From Halorubrum sp. PV6 (GTDB lineage Archaea; Halobacteriota; Halobacteria; Halobacteriales; Haloferacaceae), in contig NZ_CP030065.1 in NCBI RefSeq assembly GCF_003990725.2, forward strand, positions 186,001-250,000: DNA of 64,000 nt, in the 5' to 3' direction. The notes beneath the pieces are model-generated. The model was not told the DNA's origin and did no database searches. It saw only the letters and a program-made list of their open reading frames with translations. Position 1 is the stretch's first letter. Every line of letters starts with the position of its first letter. A program made the position numbers and the translations under genes. Below are positions 7,828 to 16,108 of this stretch, one piece after another.

Positions 7828-8775
7828 TTATGCGGGTTCGCTTTCCTCATTATAGATTTTCCAAGTGCCGCCGTCTGTTCGGAGCTGATAGACTACTGAT
7901 CTCCTCAACTGTTCATCAGTTTCTATATTATTGGCGGATATTACTGCGTTTACGGTGGCTGTATCCTCGCTTTCTTCGGCAATCTCTAGAGACTCGATTG
8001 TTAGATTGAAAGATTCACTTTGTTCGGCCGCCTCCTCGGTGTATTCGCTAACATTTCCGTCAGGGTGGATGAGAGCGTTCGCCGCCTGTACTTCCCCGGA
8101 AAATGTCGCGGTTAAGTACGAGCGAACCGCTTCTTTCGGTGAGGCTTCTACGGTAGATTCGGATGTGGTTGGTTCGGCAGTACTACAGGAACTGTATCCC
8201 AGAACTGAGCTCTCGGAAGCGACTCCAAGCTGTTCAAGTCCACCAGCTAACTCACTACGTTCCATCTGTGGTGTATAGATCTCCCATGTATCTTCTCCTG
8301 AGGAGGTATTCAAAAAAACAAAAATTGCGTTCGGAAATGCCTGTCGTACTGTGGATTCAGAGGGTTCACTAGGTATTTGTACCCAGTTCTGAATATCACA
8401 AACAGGTCCACCATTCCAAGACACACTCATAATCCCGCGGGTCTCAAGATCAGCTTCTTGGGCTGATTCTTCGATAGTGTTCACATCTTCGGTTGAAATA
8501 AAAGCGGTATTCTGTGGAGTCGCAGGAGCGACCAAAATACGGGGAATGTCGGCATTAAACGTATTTCGGATTTCTGTAGGGGAGCTTCCATCCGAAAAGT
8601 GAGCGATTGTTCCAAGCCAAGGATTTGCGGCGGCGACCGGATTCTCTGGTGTGCCTTCATCACTACCTCCCGAGCTGTCTGGTGATCCGCCGTTAACACC
8701 CAAGCTACTGCACCCTGCGAATCCACTAATTGTAGCTACCCCAGCAGTAGCCAGTAGTTGTCGCCGTTTGTACAT
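7828..8775 (-). CDS. Lipoprotein with NTF2-like/DUF4878-type C-terminal domain
   Basis: A 315-residue secreted lipoprotein. The N-terminus KRRQLLATAG...SGFAGC22SS combines a twin-basic Tat-like signal with a lipobox, so the mature protein should be lipid-anchored at Cys22, followed by a Ser/Gly/Asp-rich linker. The middle (about residues 50-195) has no recognised domain. The last 110 residues (SPKEAVRSYLTATFSGEVQAANALIHPDG ... VYQLRTDGGTWKIYNE) read like an NTF2-like DUF4878 domain. It is monocistronic; function is unknown. Confidence 0.72.
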   Translation of the reverse strand: MYKRRQLLATAGVATISGFAGCSSLGVNGGSPDSSGGSDEGTPENPVAAANPWLGTIAHFSDGSSPTEIRNTFNADIPRILVAPATPQNTAFISTEDVNTIEESAQEADLETRGIMSVSWNGGPVCDIQNWVQIPSEPSESTVRQAFPNAIFVFLNTSSGEDTWEIYTPQMERSELAGGLEQLGVASESSVLGYSSCSTAEPTTSESTVEASPKEAVRSYLTATFSGEVQAANALIHPDGNVSEYTEEAAEQSESFNLTIESLEIAEESEDTATVNAVISANNIETDEQLRRSVVYQLRTDGGTWKIYNEESEPA

Positions 8776-9008
8776 AGCGTGAAGTTGAAAGTTAAAACAA
8801 AAAAATTGTTGTGGTATTTTCTACATTATGCGTGCCCTGTGTTTTGTACGGAGATGTATTGGCCTAGGGCTAATATGAACCCTTGTAGTCAATAAGCACG
8901 CAGGCTTTCACGGCTGATCCACCCACAAGAACGCGAAATAAATCACCGAGCCGGGATTGCCACACCACCATCAGTGAATAGAAAACTATTCTAGAATAGA
9001 ACGCACGG
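8776..9008. other. Intergenic region with 14-bp palindrome
   Basis: No gene seen. It contains the promoter region of the lipoprotein gene and, at 8986-8999, the perfect palindrome CTATTCTAGAATAG just downstream of the winged-helix gene that ends at 9009; this could be a terminator or an operator. Confidence 0.35.
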
Positions 9009-9422
9009 TCAGATGCCGTCCGGACGGGGAGCGTTCTCGTACTTGACCATCTTCTCGGGCTTGTCAGTGATGGTGTCGTAGATCTGCTGGAGCGTGTCCT
9101 CTGCTGCGAGGAGGTTATGATCGTCGAGGAACGCCCGGCCGTCCTCCGTGAGCCCATAGAACTTTCTCGGGTAGCCCTGACGGCGCTGGTCGTCGTCTAG
9201 GGCGACCTCCTTCACGATGCCCTTATCGATCAACTTCTGGATGTGTTTGTAGACGGTGGCGTCGCTCACGCTGGGGTTGAGCTCCTCGAGCTCATACATC
9301 GAGGGGAGCTGGTCAGGATGCTGGAGGATGTTGTTAATCAGCGCGAACCGCGTCTGCTGGGTGACAAAGTGGACGAGCTCCCGTGATTCCGTCCCCTCAG
9401 TTGTCCCCGTTTCTGTACTCAT
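9009..9422 (-). CDS. PadR/MarR-like winged-helix regulator
   Basis: A 137-residue protein from ATG 9422 (MSTETGTTEG); upstream in-frame codons overlap an operator-like region and are not used. The winged-helix core is visible in QTRFALINNILQHPDQLPSMYELEELNPSVSDATVYKHIQKLIDKGIV and the wing QGYPRKFYGLTEDG, with a C-terminal helix for dimerisation. It is divergent from the gene at 9551 with a 128-bp shared region that contains TTTACTC/GAGTAAA inverted repeats, so it likely regulates itself and that neighbour. Confidence 0.75.
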   Translation of the reverse strand: MSTETGTTEGTESRELVHFVTQQTRFALINNILQHPDQLPSMYELEELNPSVSDATVYKHIQKLIDKGIVKEVALDDDQRRQGYPRKFYGLTEDGRAFLDDHNLLAAEDTLQQIYDTITDKPEKMVKYENAPRPDGI

Positions 9423-9453
9423 ACAACATGATACACGTCCTAGCGACAAGTAG

Positions 9454-9484
9454 TTTACTCTTGGGTAAATCACTCTGGAGTAAA
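9454..9484. promoter_or_regulatory. TTTACTC/GAGTAAA operator-like repeat
   Basis: TTTACTC at 9454-9460 and GAGTAAA at 9478-9484 form an inverted repeat with a 17-bp spacer that itself begins TTGGGTAAA. It lies between the divergent genes at 9422 and 9551 and is a plausible binding site for the winged-helix protein. Confidence 0.45.
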
Positions 9485-9550
9485 TTACATCCAACTAAGC
9501 TAGTGAGTTACTCCATAAATCATATCGCACGACGCTGAGGAGTGTCATAT

Positions 9551-10099
9551 ATGCCCGACGAGGAACCGACGGTCCCTGAAGAAGTCCTCACCAGTGCGAA
9601 AGATCAACTCGACGACGAAGCGATCTCGCTGGCGGACAACGAAGAGATCCTCCACGCCCTGAGCGAACTGACCCCCGTCTACGAAAATGAGCGCTCGTAC
9701 TTCGTGCTGGGCAACTACGACCGGGAGCCGATTCGACGGCTGAACCTCGTGGTCGACCGGCTCAACCGCCGGCAGGACGCCTACGCGTTCCGAATGGTCG
9801 ACATCCGTGGCGAGTGGGACAACAGCATCCAGAAGTTCTGCCTGATTGCCGATATCGTCACCTACCTCATTGGCGTCGCCGAGAAGGATCCGAGTGACTT
9901 CCTCGTCGAGCAGGGGCTCCTCGTCGGCACGACGGAGTTTTTCGCGAAGAGCCACGTCCTCAAGCGGGTGTATGAGGACGAAGAACACCCCTTCGGCTGG
10001 ATGCAGGACGGCGTCTTCGAGCTGTTCGAGCAGGAGGGGCGGCTGTATCGCTGGCAGACCGAGGAGGAACTCGTCGACGTGACAGACGACCTCCCGTGA
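9551..10099 (+). CDS. Acidic conserved haloarchaeal protein, unknown function
   Basis: A 182-residue soluble protein from ATG 9551 (MPDEEPTVPEEV); a GTG nine bases upstream is possible. Blocks seen are SYFVLGNYDREPIRRLNLVVDRL, AYAFRMVDIRGEWDNS, LIADIVTYLIGVAEKD and HPFGWMQDGVFELF. The order of strand, helix and a YLIGVAE strand is reminiscent of the protein at 4453, suggesting the same fold, though this was not tested by alignment. It is divergent from the winged-helix gene and ends 26 bp before palindrome B. Confidence 0.6.
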   Translation: MPDEEPTVPEEVLTSAKDQLDDEAISLADNEEILHALSELTPVYENERSYFVLGNYDREPIRRLNLVVDRLNRRQDAYAFRMVDIRGEWDNSIQKFCLIADIVTYLIGVAEKDPSDFLVEQGLLVGTTEFFAKSHVLKRVYEDEEHPFGWMQDGVFELFEQEGRLYRWQTEEELVDVTDDLP

Positions 10100-10124
10100 C
10101 GGCAGTGGAACCGTAACTGTCCGC

Positions 10125-10152
10125 GTTAACCAACGTGGATATGTTGGTTAAC
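10125..10152. repeat. GTTAACCAAC palindrome, copy B
   Basis: Perfect arms GTTAACCAAC (10125-10134) and GTTGGTTAAC (10143-10152) with an 8-bp spacer. On the minus strand it supplies the TAA stop codon of the SWIM gene, so the repeat overlaps the end of that coding region. It lies between convergent genes and may also act as a terminator. Confidence 0.7.
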
Positions 10153-10975
10153 CGGAATCAACCGCATCGGCCGGGAGTCTGCCATCCGGTCGCGGGACTC
10201 GCCCACGCTTGATTTCGTGATCGACGCGACGGAGGTGCTTACATCCGCCGGCGGGGGAGCGCTGCTGCCAGTCTGGACAGGTACAGGATTCGCCGACAAT
10301 GTCGACTTCGTAGCTGTTTCCGGACGCCGACTGTACCTCGTACCGACCGCCCTTCTCCAGCAACGAAACCGACATCTCCTCGGTGACCGCGCGACGGGTA
10401 CGGGATTCGAGATCGTCGACCTGCCCACCGTTCGCTGAAGCGATCATCCGATCGCGAACGTCGCCTGTACAGCCACCATCCGGCGCGACGGCGTCAGGCC
10501 CGTGAACTCGCTCCTGAAGGAGGTTCTCGACCGGATGCCCCTGTGGCCACAGAAAGTGGACTTCACGCCGCTCGTGATGGTCGTACGACCCGCAGTCGAC
10601 AGCGCTCCCGGTCCAGGCCCGCCAAGCCCCAAGCGCACTCATTACGTCGACGATGAGGCGTGGAACTGACTCGTGCTCGATGGGGTAGAAGATCCGAAAG
10701 CGCGTACACTCCTCCTGCGGAGGGACTGTCGTCCACCACTCGACGTCGGTGTGCCAGCTCTCGAACATCGCCGTATCCTGCCCGTATCCGACGGTCACAT
10801 TATCGATTCGCGGGAGTGTACTGTCTGGATCAGGCGGGCCCTCTTCGAGCAGTTTCAGCACCGCGTACCGCAGATACTCGTGGGCTGTATTCTCGGTCGA
10901 ATGGGCGACTTGGTCGTGGTGGGTTGCGATCTGTTCTGCTTCCTCAAGAACGGCGGGGAGGTATCTATCGGTCAT
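10148..10975 (-). CDS. SWIM zinc-finger protein
   Basis: A 275-residue protein starting at MTDRYLP (ATG 10975). A SWIM finger (CxCx(n)CxH) is seen at residues 231-247: CTCPDWQQRSPAGGCKH. SWIM domains bind DNA or protein and occur in haloarchaeal accessory genes. The first 200 residues (VAHSTENTAHEYLRYAVLKLLEEG ... FRIFYPIEHESVPRLIVDVM) have no recognised domain. Palindrome C lies 52 bp upstream of the start and palindrome B overlaps the stop codon, so the gene looks like a repeat-bounded unit. Confidence 0.75.
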   Translation of the reverse strand: MTDRYLPAVLEEAEQIATHHDQVAHSTENTAHEYLRYAVLKLLEEGPPDPDSTLPRIDNVTVGYGQDTAMFESWHTDVEWWTTVPPQEECTRFRIFYPIEHESVPRLIVDVMSALGAWRAWTGSAVDCGSYDHHERREVHFLWPQGHPVENLLQERVHGPDAVAPDGGCTGDVRDRMIASANGGQVDDLESRTRRAVTEEMSVSLLEKGGRYEVQSASGNSYEVDIVGESCTCPDWQQRSPAGGCKHLRRVDHEIKRGRVPRPDGRLPADAVDSG

Positions 10976-11026
10976 CGGTCGTGGTCTCCGGTGAGTGCCT
11001 CCGCCCCTCTGCGGGCACTGAAAGAC

Positions 11027-11071
11027 GTAACCAACAAAATTTGGATGCCTTCTGCGCCAGTGTTGGTTAAC
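11027..11071. repeat. GTTAACCAAC palindrome, copy C
   Basis: Left arm GTAACCAACAAAAT (11027-11040, one T fewer than the others) and right arm GTTGGTTAAC (11062-11071). It lies upstream of the SWIM gene. The left arm with its AAAATT extension matches copy D in reverse orientation. Confidence 0.6.
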
Positions 11072-11196
11072 GTGGCTTCGCATGCGGTAATCGGACTACC
11101 ACTGGCGAGAGTCGGGCGGTTTTTGTATAGTGTTGGGCCTTCGCTCAACGCATCATTTTGCTCGCCAGAAAAATGGCAAGCCGGTCGGACCGCTGG

Positions 11197-12222
11197 TCAC
11201 CGAACAGCCTTCTTGATCCGTTCGATGAGAGTTTCGTACTGTTTCGGGCCGACGTCCTTCTCAACGTAGTCAGTCACGTCGTCGAGGATTGCCTGCTTGG
11301 CTACCTCCTCGCTGCCCCGTCCAGTGTACAAAATAAAGGGCAGCGCCGGATTGCGGTCTCGGACAGCGTTGAGAAACTCGATACCGTCCATACCCGGCAT
11401 CTTGTAGTCGCTGACGATACAGTCGATTTGCTCGACGTGAGGGTGTTCAGAGAGACGTTCGAGCGCTGCTAGGGGGCTCGTCGCTTCGGTTATCGAGAGT
11501 CGGTCTGACTGTTCGCTCAAGAAGACGCGGGTCATCTCGAGGCTCTGTTCGTCATCGTCGACGAGTAGTAACTCGATGGGACCGCTCCCGTCCGACACCG
11601 ACCCGAGCGCATCGACCGCGAGCAGGTCAGCGCGAAGGTACCGGCCAAAGAGGTTCAGTAGGCGAAACGACGGAAACTGAACGCTGATCCGTTCGGTCCG
11701 GTCCGGCGCGTTCAGATACAACACGACTACCGGTGCATCGGCTCCCGAGAGGCTAAACCGAGCGATATCGTCTCGGTCAACGGTAATCCGATCGCCGCCG
11801 TCTGTCGGTTTGAGTCGTATCGCTGTGGCTGAGACGGCGAGTCGACAGGATCGTCTGTCGTCAGTTTGGTCGTCCACACGCCGGTGGGAGACAGACACTT
11901 GTACGTCGACGAGCAGTTGTTTGAAAAGCAGACGCTGGAACTTCACGAGCGTCGCCGCGTCAGCCCGCATGGCGAGTGTCTCGCGTCGGTTTCCGCTGTC
12001 GAACGCCAGCGTGACAGTCTCCGTCGAGTCGGCAGCGGCGGCCATCGATACATCTCGTACAATATCGAAAACCTCGTCCATGTCGATCCGGCGCGCTACG
12101 TCTCCGGTCTGGATGCGAATCTGTGTAGGCGTCATCGCGATACGCCCACGACTCGGCGTACCGCTTGTCGACCGACTGAGGTTGACCACGGCGCCGAACT
12201 CGGCTGTGATCGAATCTGTCAA
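11197..12222 (-). CDS. CheF-like domain fused to response-regulator receiver
   Basis: A 341-residue two-part protein. Residues about 1-205 read like the archaeal CheF taxis adaptor (FGAVVNL ... GRIAMTPTQIRIQTGDVARRIDMDEVFDIVRD, then FQRLLFKQLL ... VSHRRV). Residues about 212-341 form a receiver domain with the acidic pocket LLVDDDEQ, the phospho-acceptor Asp in CIVSDYKMPGMDG and the switch lysine region VEKDV. CheF normally connects CheY to the archaellum, so a fused receiver would put signal and adaptor in one chain. No other taxis genes are nearby. TATA-like TTTATAAG at about 12248 suggests a leaderless message. Confidence 0.72.
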   Translation of the reverse strand: MTDSITAEFGAVVNLSRSTSGTPSRGRIAMTPTQIRIQTGDVARRIDMDEVFDIVRDVSMAAAADSTETVTLAFDSGNRRETLAMRADAATLVKFQRLLFKQLLVDVQVSVSHRRVDDQTDDRRSCRLAVSATAIRLKPTDGGDRITVDRDDIARFSLSGADAPVVVLYLNAPDRTERISVQFPSFRLLNLFGRYLRADLLAVDALGSVSDGSGPIELLLVDDDEQSLEMTRVFLSEQSDRLSITEATSPLAALERLSEHPHVEQIDCIVSDYKMPGMDGIEFLNAVRDRNPALPFILYTGRGSEEVAKQAILDDVTDYVEKDVGPKQYETLIERIKKAVR

Positions 12223-12404
12223 CGGTTGGCTATTACCAGAATGTCTTATAAATCTTTGCCAATTTTATATTTGAATAACACTTTAGACAATAATATCGTT
12301 GATATTCGAGGGTTGTTGTATTGATAGTCAGGTTGGCCGAGATCTCGTGTGAAAACTACATCCAAAACAATATGTCATATCATAAAATTTTTAAGTCACA
12401 GAGA

Positions 12405-13890
12405 ATCGAGGAGAAAGCCTCGCGCTTCAGCGCAGGGATGAATCCGACACTACCCGTCACAATCCACCGCTCGATGGCACAGTTGGATATTCCACGGTGA
12501 GCAAATACACACCTTCAAGTTAGTTTGACTACATAGATTACATATGGCGAAACAGGTCGTTACCCGAACCTATACTGCTTCCATACAGAACCAGTCTCGG
12601 GTGCAAGGCGACCTTGATTCGCTCGGATTCGCAGCCAGTAAGCTCTGGAACGTCGGACGGTGGACATGTAGCCGGATCTGGGATGAAATCGATCACATCC
12701 CGAAGCATAACGAACTCACCACGTACCTCAAAACCCACGACCGCTATGCTGACCTGCACTCGCAGTCAAGTCAGCGAGTCCTCCAAGAACTCGCTGAAGC
12801 GTTCAACGGCTGGTACGGCAAACGACGTAACGGAGACACGAGAGCGAACCCGCCCGGCTACCGTAAACACGGCGACGAACACCCGCGTTCCACAGTCACG
12901 TTCAAAGCCGCTGGCTTCAAACTCGACACCCAGTACAACCGCGTCCGACTCTCAAAAGGATCGAACCTGAAAGAGTACTGGTCGGATTTTATCCTGTGTA
13001 AGTACCAAACCCGCCCCGACGTTGACCTCTCCGCCGTGGAGAACGTCCAACAAGCCAAGATTGTGTGGACGGGCGACGAATGGGAACTACACTTCGTCTG
13101 TAAGGTCGAGATCGACGTGAATGAAGCCCCCGGTGAGAAGACGGTGGGTGTTGATCTCGGTATTAACAACTTTGCCGCGCTCGCGTATGAAGACGGCCAC
13201 AGCGAGCTGTACCCGCTGAACTGCTTGAAGCAGGACGACTACTACTTCAGCAAGCGAATTGCTCGGTGTGACGACTCAAACTCCAATCAGGCCACCCGGC
13301 TGAACCAGAAGAAGTCGGCCCGCCGTACCCACTACTTCCACACACTCTCGACACATATCGTCCAGCGGTGTGTTGACGAAGAAGTTGGTACTATCGTGGT
13401 GGGAAATCTCTCCGGCATCCGTGAAGATGAGGACAACGGCGAGTCAAAGGATTGGGACAAGCACGGGAATCTTGATCTGCACTCGTGGGCGTTCGACCGG
13501 TTCACAGACCTTCTCGAATACAAAGCCGAAACGGAAGGTATCACGGTTGAACAAGTGTCTGAACGGGATACCTCGAAGTTGTGTTCATCCTGTGGTCGGA
13601 AGCGTGGCGCAAACCGTGTTGAACGCGGACTGTATGTCTGCGATGAGTGCGGGACAGTGGCGAACGCGGACGTGAACGGGGCTGAGAACATTCGGCAGAA
13701 AGTATCTCCGAGTTCACCGAATCTCTCGGTGAATAGGAGTAACGGCTGGTTGGCACAGCCATCGACGTTCTTGTTTGACAAGGAAACTGGCGCATTCGCG
13801 CCTCAAGAACAGGCCACGTCGTAAACCACAATATCCCAACCCAGCGGTGCGGTGCCGTGGGAATCCTCGCGCTTCAGCGCGGGGAGGATG
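12405..13890 (+). mobile_element. TnpB-only IS200/IS605-type element
   Basis: Left-end sequence GAGGAGAAAGCCTCGCGCTT with a hairpin near 12415-12440, one tnpB gene (12544-13824), and a right end with the hairpin CCTCGCGCTTCAGCGCGGGG just before GAGGATGTCAA near 13886. No tnpA is present. A collapsed copy with both ends but no gene is at 63462-63505. A guide RNA from the 3' end is expected but only inferred. Boundaries are approximate. Confidence 0.72.
12544..13824 (+). CDS. tnpB: TnpB (IS1341-type), RuvC-II reads VVGNL
   Basis: A 426-residue TnpB starting MAKQVVTRTYTAS. RuvC-I Asp lies in TVGVDLGINNFAA, the zinc finger is CSSCGRKRG ... CDECG, and RuvC-III Asp is in NADVNGAENI. At the RuvC-II position the sequence is TIVVGNLSGIRED, so the expected E-D pair is replaced by G-N. 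As with the gene at 2003, loss of the catalytic Glu occurs in an element that lacks TnpA. Confidence 0.87.
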   Translation: MAKQVVTRTYTASIQNQSRVQGDLDSLGFAASKLWNVGRWTCSRIWDEIDHIPKHNELTTYLKTHDRYADLHSQSSQRVLQELAEAFNGWYGKRRNGDTRANPPGYRKHGDEHPRSTVTFKAAGFKLDTQYNRVRLSKGSNLKEYWSDFILCKYQTRPDVDLSAVENVQQAKIVWTGDEWELHFVCKVEIDVNEAPGEKTVGVDLGINNFAALAYEDGHSELYPLNCLKQDDYYFSKRIARCDDSNSNQATRLNQKKSARRTHYFHTLSTHIVQRCVDEEVGTIVVGNLSGIREDEDNGESKDWDKHGNLDLHSWAFDRFTDLLEYKAETEGITVEQVSERDTSKLCSSCGRKRGANRVERGLYVCDECGTVANADVNGAENIRQKVSPSSPNLSVNRSNGWLAQPSTFLFDKETGAFAPQEQATS

Positions 13891-14700
13891 TCAAGGCGGA
13901 AATGTGGTGTGGGGGGGTTCCGTCTCACCCCAGATCCGGGTGGTTCCCCGATCGGCACTCTCAACGTCCAATTGACCTCCCATCGTGCCGCCGGTGATTC
14001 TCAATCTCGAGATCTCGACACCGCGCTCGGCTGACGACGCTGCGCCCACGTGAGTTCCTCGCTGAGGAGGTAGAGTTCTCTTCAGAGGAGGCCGAGACCA
14101 ACGTCGAAGCCCTCCCGATGCCAGACCCCTTCGACGACCGCGCAGTCGAAGAGTTTTCCTCAATATTAACCAACGCCTCACGCTTGACAGCAATTTTGTT
14201 GGTTAACTGTCTCGCTTCCCGATGTCGATTGGGTCCGTGCTCGTCGTGGTCGTAGTACGTCCGTAGCCGGTCTATGACCGCTCCGAGCAGCACCACGGAC
14301 CACTCGCGCGTCGACAGTCTGCCGCCCGCGCTCCTTCCTTTCGACACGATGCGTCGACCGGATCACTACGGTGGAGCGCTCTTCACGTACGCGTCGGTCG
14401 GGGTCGTGGCAACCGCCCTCGGCGGCGTCGAGTTGGCGGTCGCCGGTGACGCCGTCGCGATCGGTGTGTTCGGGTTCGTCGTCGGTGGGGTGTCGAAGAA
14501 GCGTGAGCCGGGACCGATCACGCTGTCCTCATCGACTGTGAGCACGTCGAGCTCGACGAGCGGGCCGAGATGGTACCGCTTGAGGCTGTGGTACATCTCG
14601 GTTGCATCGCTCCGTGGCACTTCGACCGCCCGCTCTTGTTGCTGGTAGGCGACGACGTGTGATACCCGAAGAGAACTGTAGCTTGCTTCTCAATCAACTA
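13891..14700. other. Degenerate region with gene fragments
   Basis: No intact gene is supported. Protein-like pieces appear in conflicting frames: a plus-strand tail LRPREFLAEEVEFSSEEAE (about 14040-14160), a plus-strand hydrophobic piece GGALFTYASVGVVATAL (about 14369-14500), and a minus-strand helix EMYHSLKRYHLGPLVELDVL (about 14540-14620) that resembles haloarchaeal winged-helix regulators. The mixture suggests old recombination or decay. Palindrome copy D lies inside. Confidence 0.45.
14165..14207. repeat. GTTAACCAAC palindrome, copy D
   Basis: Arms ATTAACCAAC (14165-14174) and GTTGGTTAAC (14198-14207) with a 23-bp spacer. Read on the minus strand its left arm continues AAAATT as in copy C. 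Confidence 0.6.
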
Positions 14701-14713
14701 GCTCACAACGGCC

Positions 14714-15409
14714 TCAGCTTAGGTGGGTAACCTGTGAGGAGAGGTATTCTTGGAGGGCGATGACTGTTTCTTCCGAGACAGCGGAGGCCCCGAAATCACT
14801 CCGAAATCCGTGTTTGAGTTCATCGCTTTCTAAGATCTCTAGTCCACGCTCAAGTTGCTCTCTGAGTGCATTATCATCCCCTCGCTGCAAGTGTGCCGTG
14901 ACAGCGTCGAGGTCAATTTCTTCGGCCACTGCGAGGACATCTCGGAGATCTGTTTCACGAGCGCTGTGGAGTTTTGCTGCGATGAGGACTGCTCCATCGA
15001 TAACTCTGGCAGTCGTCGTCGCCGTTCCGCCGCTCACTTCCTGCTCGTGGCTGTGATCGTAGAGATAACTGAACGACCACTGTGCCTCTGTCTGGCGACA
15101 CCCGAGCCCGTTCACTAGCAGGTCGAAGCCAATTGGCTGTTGCGGTGTGAGCCGTTTTTCGTACTCGATCACTTCGGTGTCGTAGAACCACTCCTTGGCG
15201 TGGTTGTCCATTTCCTCGAAGTCCCGCCGTTCAAGAAACTCGACGAACTCGGACTTTGAGTCTGGTGCGACGACGATATCGAGATCTGTAGAGAAGCGAG
15301 CATTGAACGCTGAGACTGCGTAGCCGCCAACGAGGACGCATTTGTGACCCTTCTGCGTGAGCTCCTCAAGTAGTTCGATGAGTGCATCACTTCGGTTGGT
15401 GAAGCTCAT
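14714..15409 (-). CDS. AbiEii/MNT-like nucleotidyltransferase (putative toxin)
   Basis: A 231-residue protein with a nucleotidyltransferase signature near residues 28-46: VGGYAVSAFNARFSTDLDIV (GG, then the D42-x-D44 metal pair). Length and motif fit AbiEii/DUF1814-type transferases, known as type IV toxins that modify tRNA or other targets. The preceding gene overlaps it by 4 bp (ATGA) and encodes a winged-helix protein, the usual AbiEi-style antitoxin layout. The toxin role is inferred from this pairing. Confidence 0.78.
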   Translation of the reverse strand: MSFTNRSDALIELLEELTQKGHKCVLVGGYAVSAFNARFSTDLDIVVAPDSKSEFVEFLERRDFEEMDNHAKEWFYDTEVIEYEKRLTPQQPIGFDLLVNGLGCRQTEAQWSFSYLYDHSHEQEVSGGTATTTARVIDGAVLIAAKLHSARETDLRDVLAVAEEIDLDAVTAHLQRGDDNALREQLERGLEILESDELKHGFRSDFGASAVSEETVIALQEYLSSQVTHLS

Positions 15410-16080
15410 GTTCGAGCTCGTTCTGTTGCTCGATACGTGACATCGAGGTTGAGGTCCTCGTACATCCGGTTGAGCATCGCCAGCGCTGACTGGAACTGGG
15501 CATAGTTCTCGTGCATATACTCGATGGTCTCAGTCCGTGGAATTACCGGGTATCCCTCGACATGCTCAATATCGAGCGAGGCGCGTGGCTCAAGGACGAT
15601 CTGCAGTGCCCCGTCCAGCTCGTCGCGGGGCTGTCGCTCAAATACGGTGGGAAGGCCGAACGAGTCAAAAAACGCTTCCCACGCGTCGACATCTTGCTCA
15701 CGAACAGCGAGGAACAGTGGATAGTCATCTGGGTTCCGCCCGACTTGGTAGCCGCCTTGAGTCCACACGTAGACGGCGTCGATCCGCGTAAACGCGAACG
15801 GCCACTCACCAAACTGTGGAATGACGTAGGCCTCGTCGATGGAGGGGAAACTGACACCGGCGCTCGCAGCAACGAGTTCGCGCGCCGCGTCGCGGACGCG
15901 CTCGTCGACGACGGTGAGGCCGTCATCATACGAAACATAGCCTGCATCTTCCAGCTGATTGACGGCCTGTCTCACCGTCTCGTACGGTATGTGGAGGCGT
16001 TGAGAGACACGGCGGATTGAGTCGCCATTCTGGATGGCAAGGAGAGTCTGGGCCGCCGTGTTGTTTAATACCTCATACAT
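15406..16080 (-). CDS. Winged-helix antitoxin-like protein (AbiEi-type partner)
   Basis: A 224-residue protein. The first 60 residues are a helix-turn-helix (SIRRVSQRLHIPYETVRQAVNQLEDAGYVSYDDGL); the remainder is an unclassified domain (FPSIDEAYVIPQFGEWPFAFTRIDAVYVW ... DYPLFLAVREQDVDAWEAFF). It overlaps the downstream transferase gene by 4 bp. The palindrome GTTACC-N8-GGTAAC at 16087-16106 sits immediately upstream of its ATG, so the operon is probably autorepressed. Confidence 0.75.
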   Translation of the reverse strand: MYEVLNNTAAQTLLAIQNGDSIRRVSQRLHIPYETVRQAVNQLEDAGYVSYDDGLTVVDERVRDAARELVAASAGVSFPSIDEAYVIPQFGEWPFAFTRIDAVYVWTQGGYQVGRNPDDYPLFLAVREQDVDAWEAFFDSFGLPTVFERQPRDELDGALQIVLEPRASLDIEHVEGYPVIPRTETIEYMHENYAQFQSALAMLNRMYEDLNLDVTYRATERART

Positions 16081-16086
16081 CTTATA

Positions 16087-16107
16087 GTTACCAATAATCC
16101 GGTAACA
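16087..16107. promoter_or_regulatory. Operator of the toxin-antitoxin operon
   Basis: GTTACC (16087-16092) and GGTAAC (16101-16106) are inverted around AATAATCC, 7 bp from the ATG at 16080 and next to a TATA-like TTTTTAAC on the minus strand. The 19-mer TACCAATAATCCGGTAACA at 16089-16107 recurs with one change at 32788-32806. Confidence 0.6.
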
Positions 16108-16108
16108 G

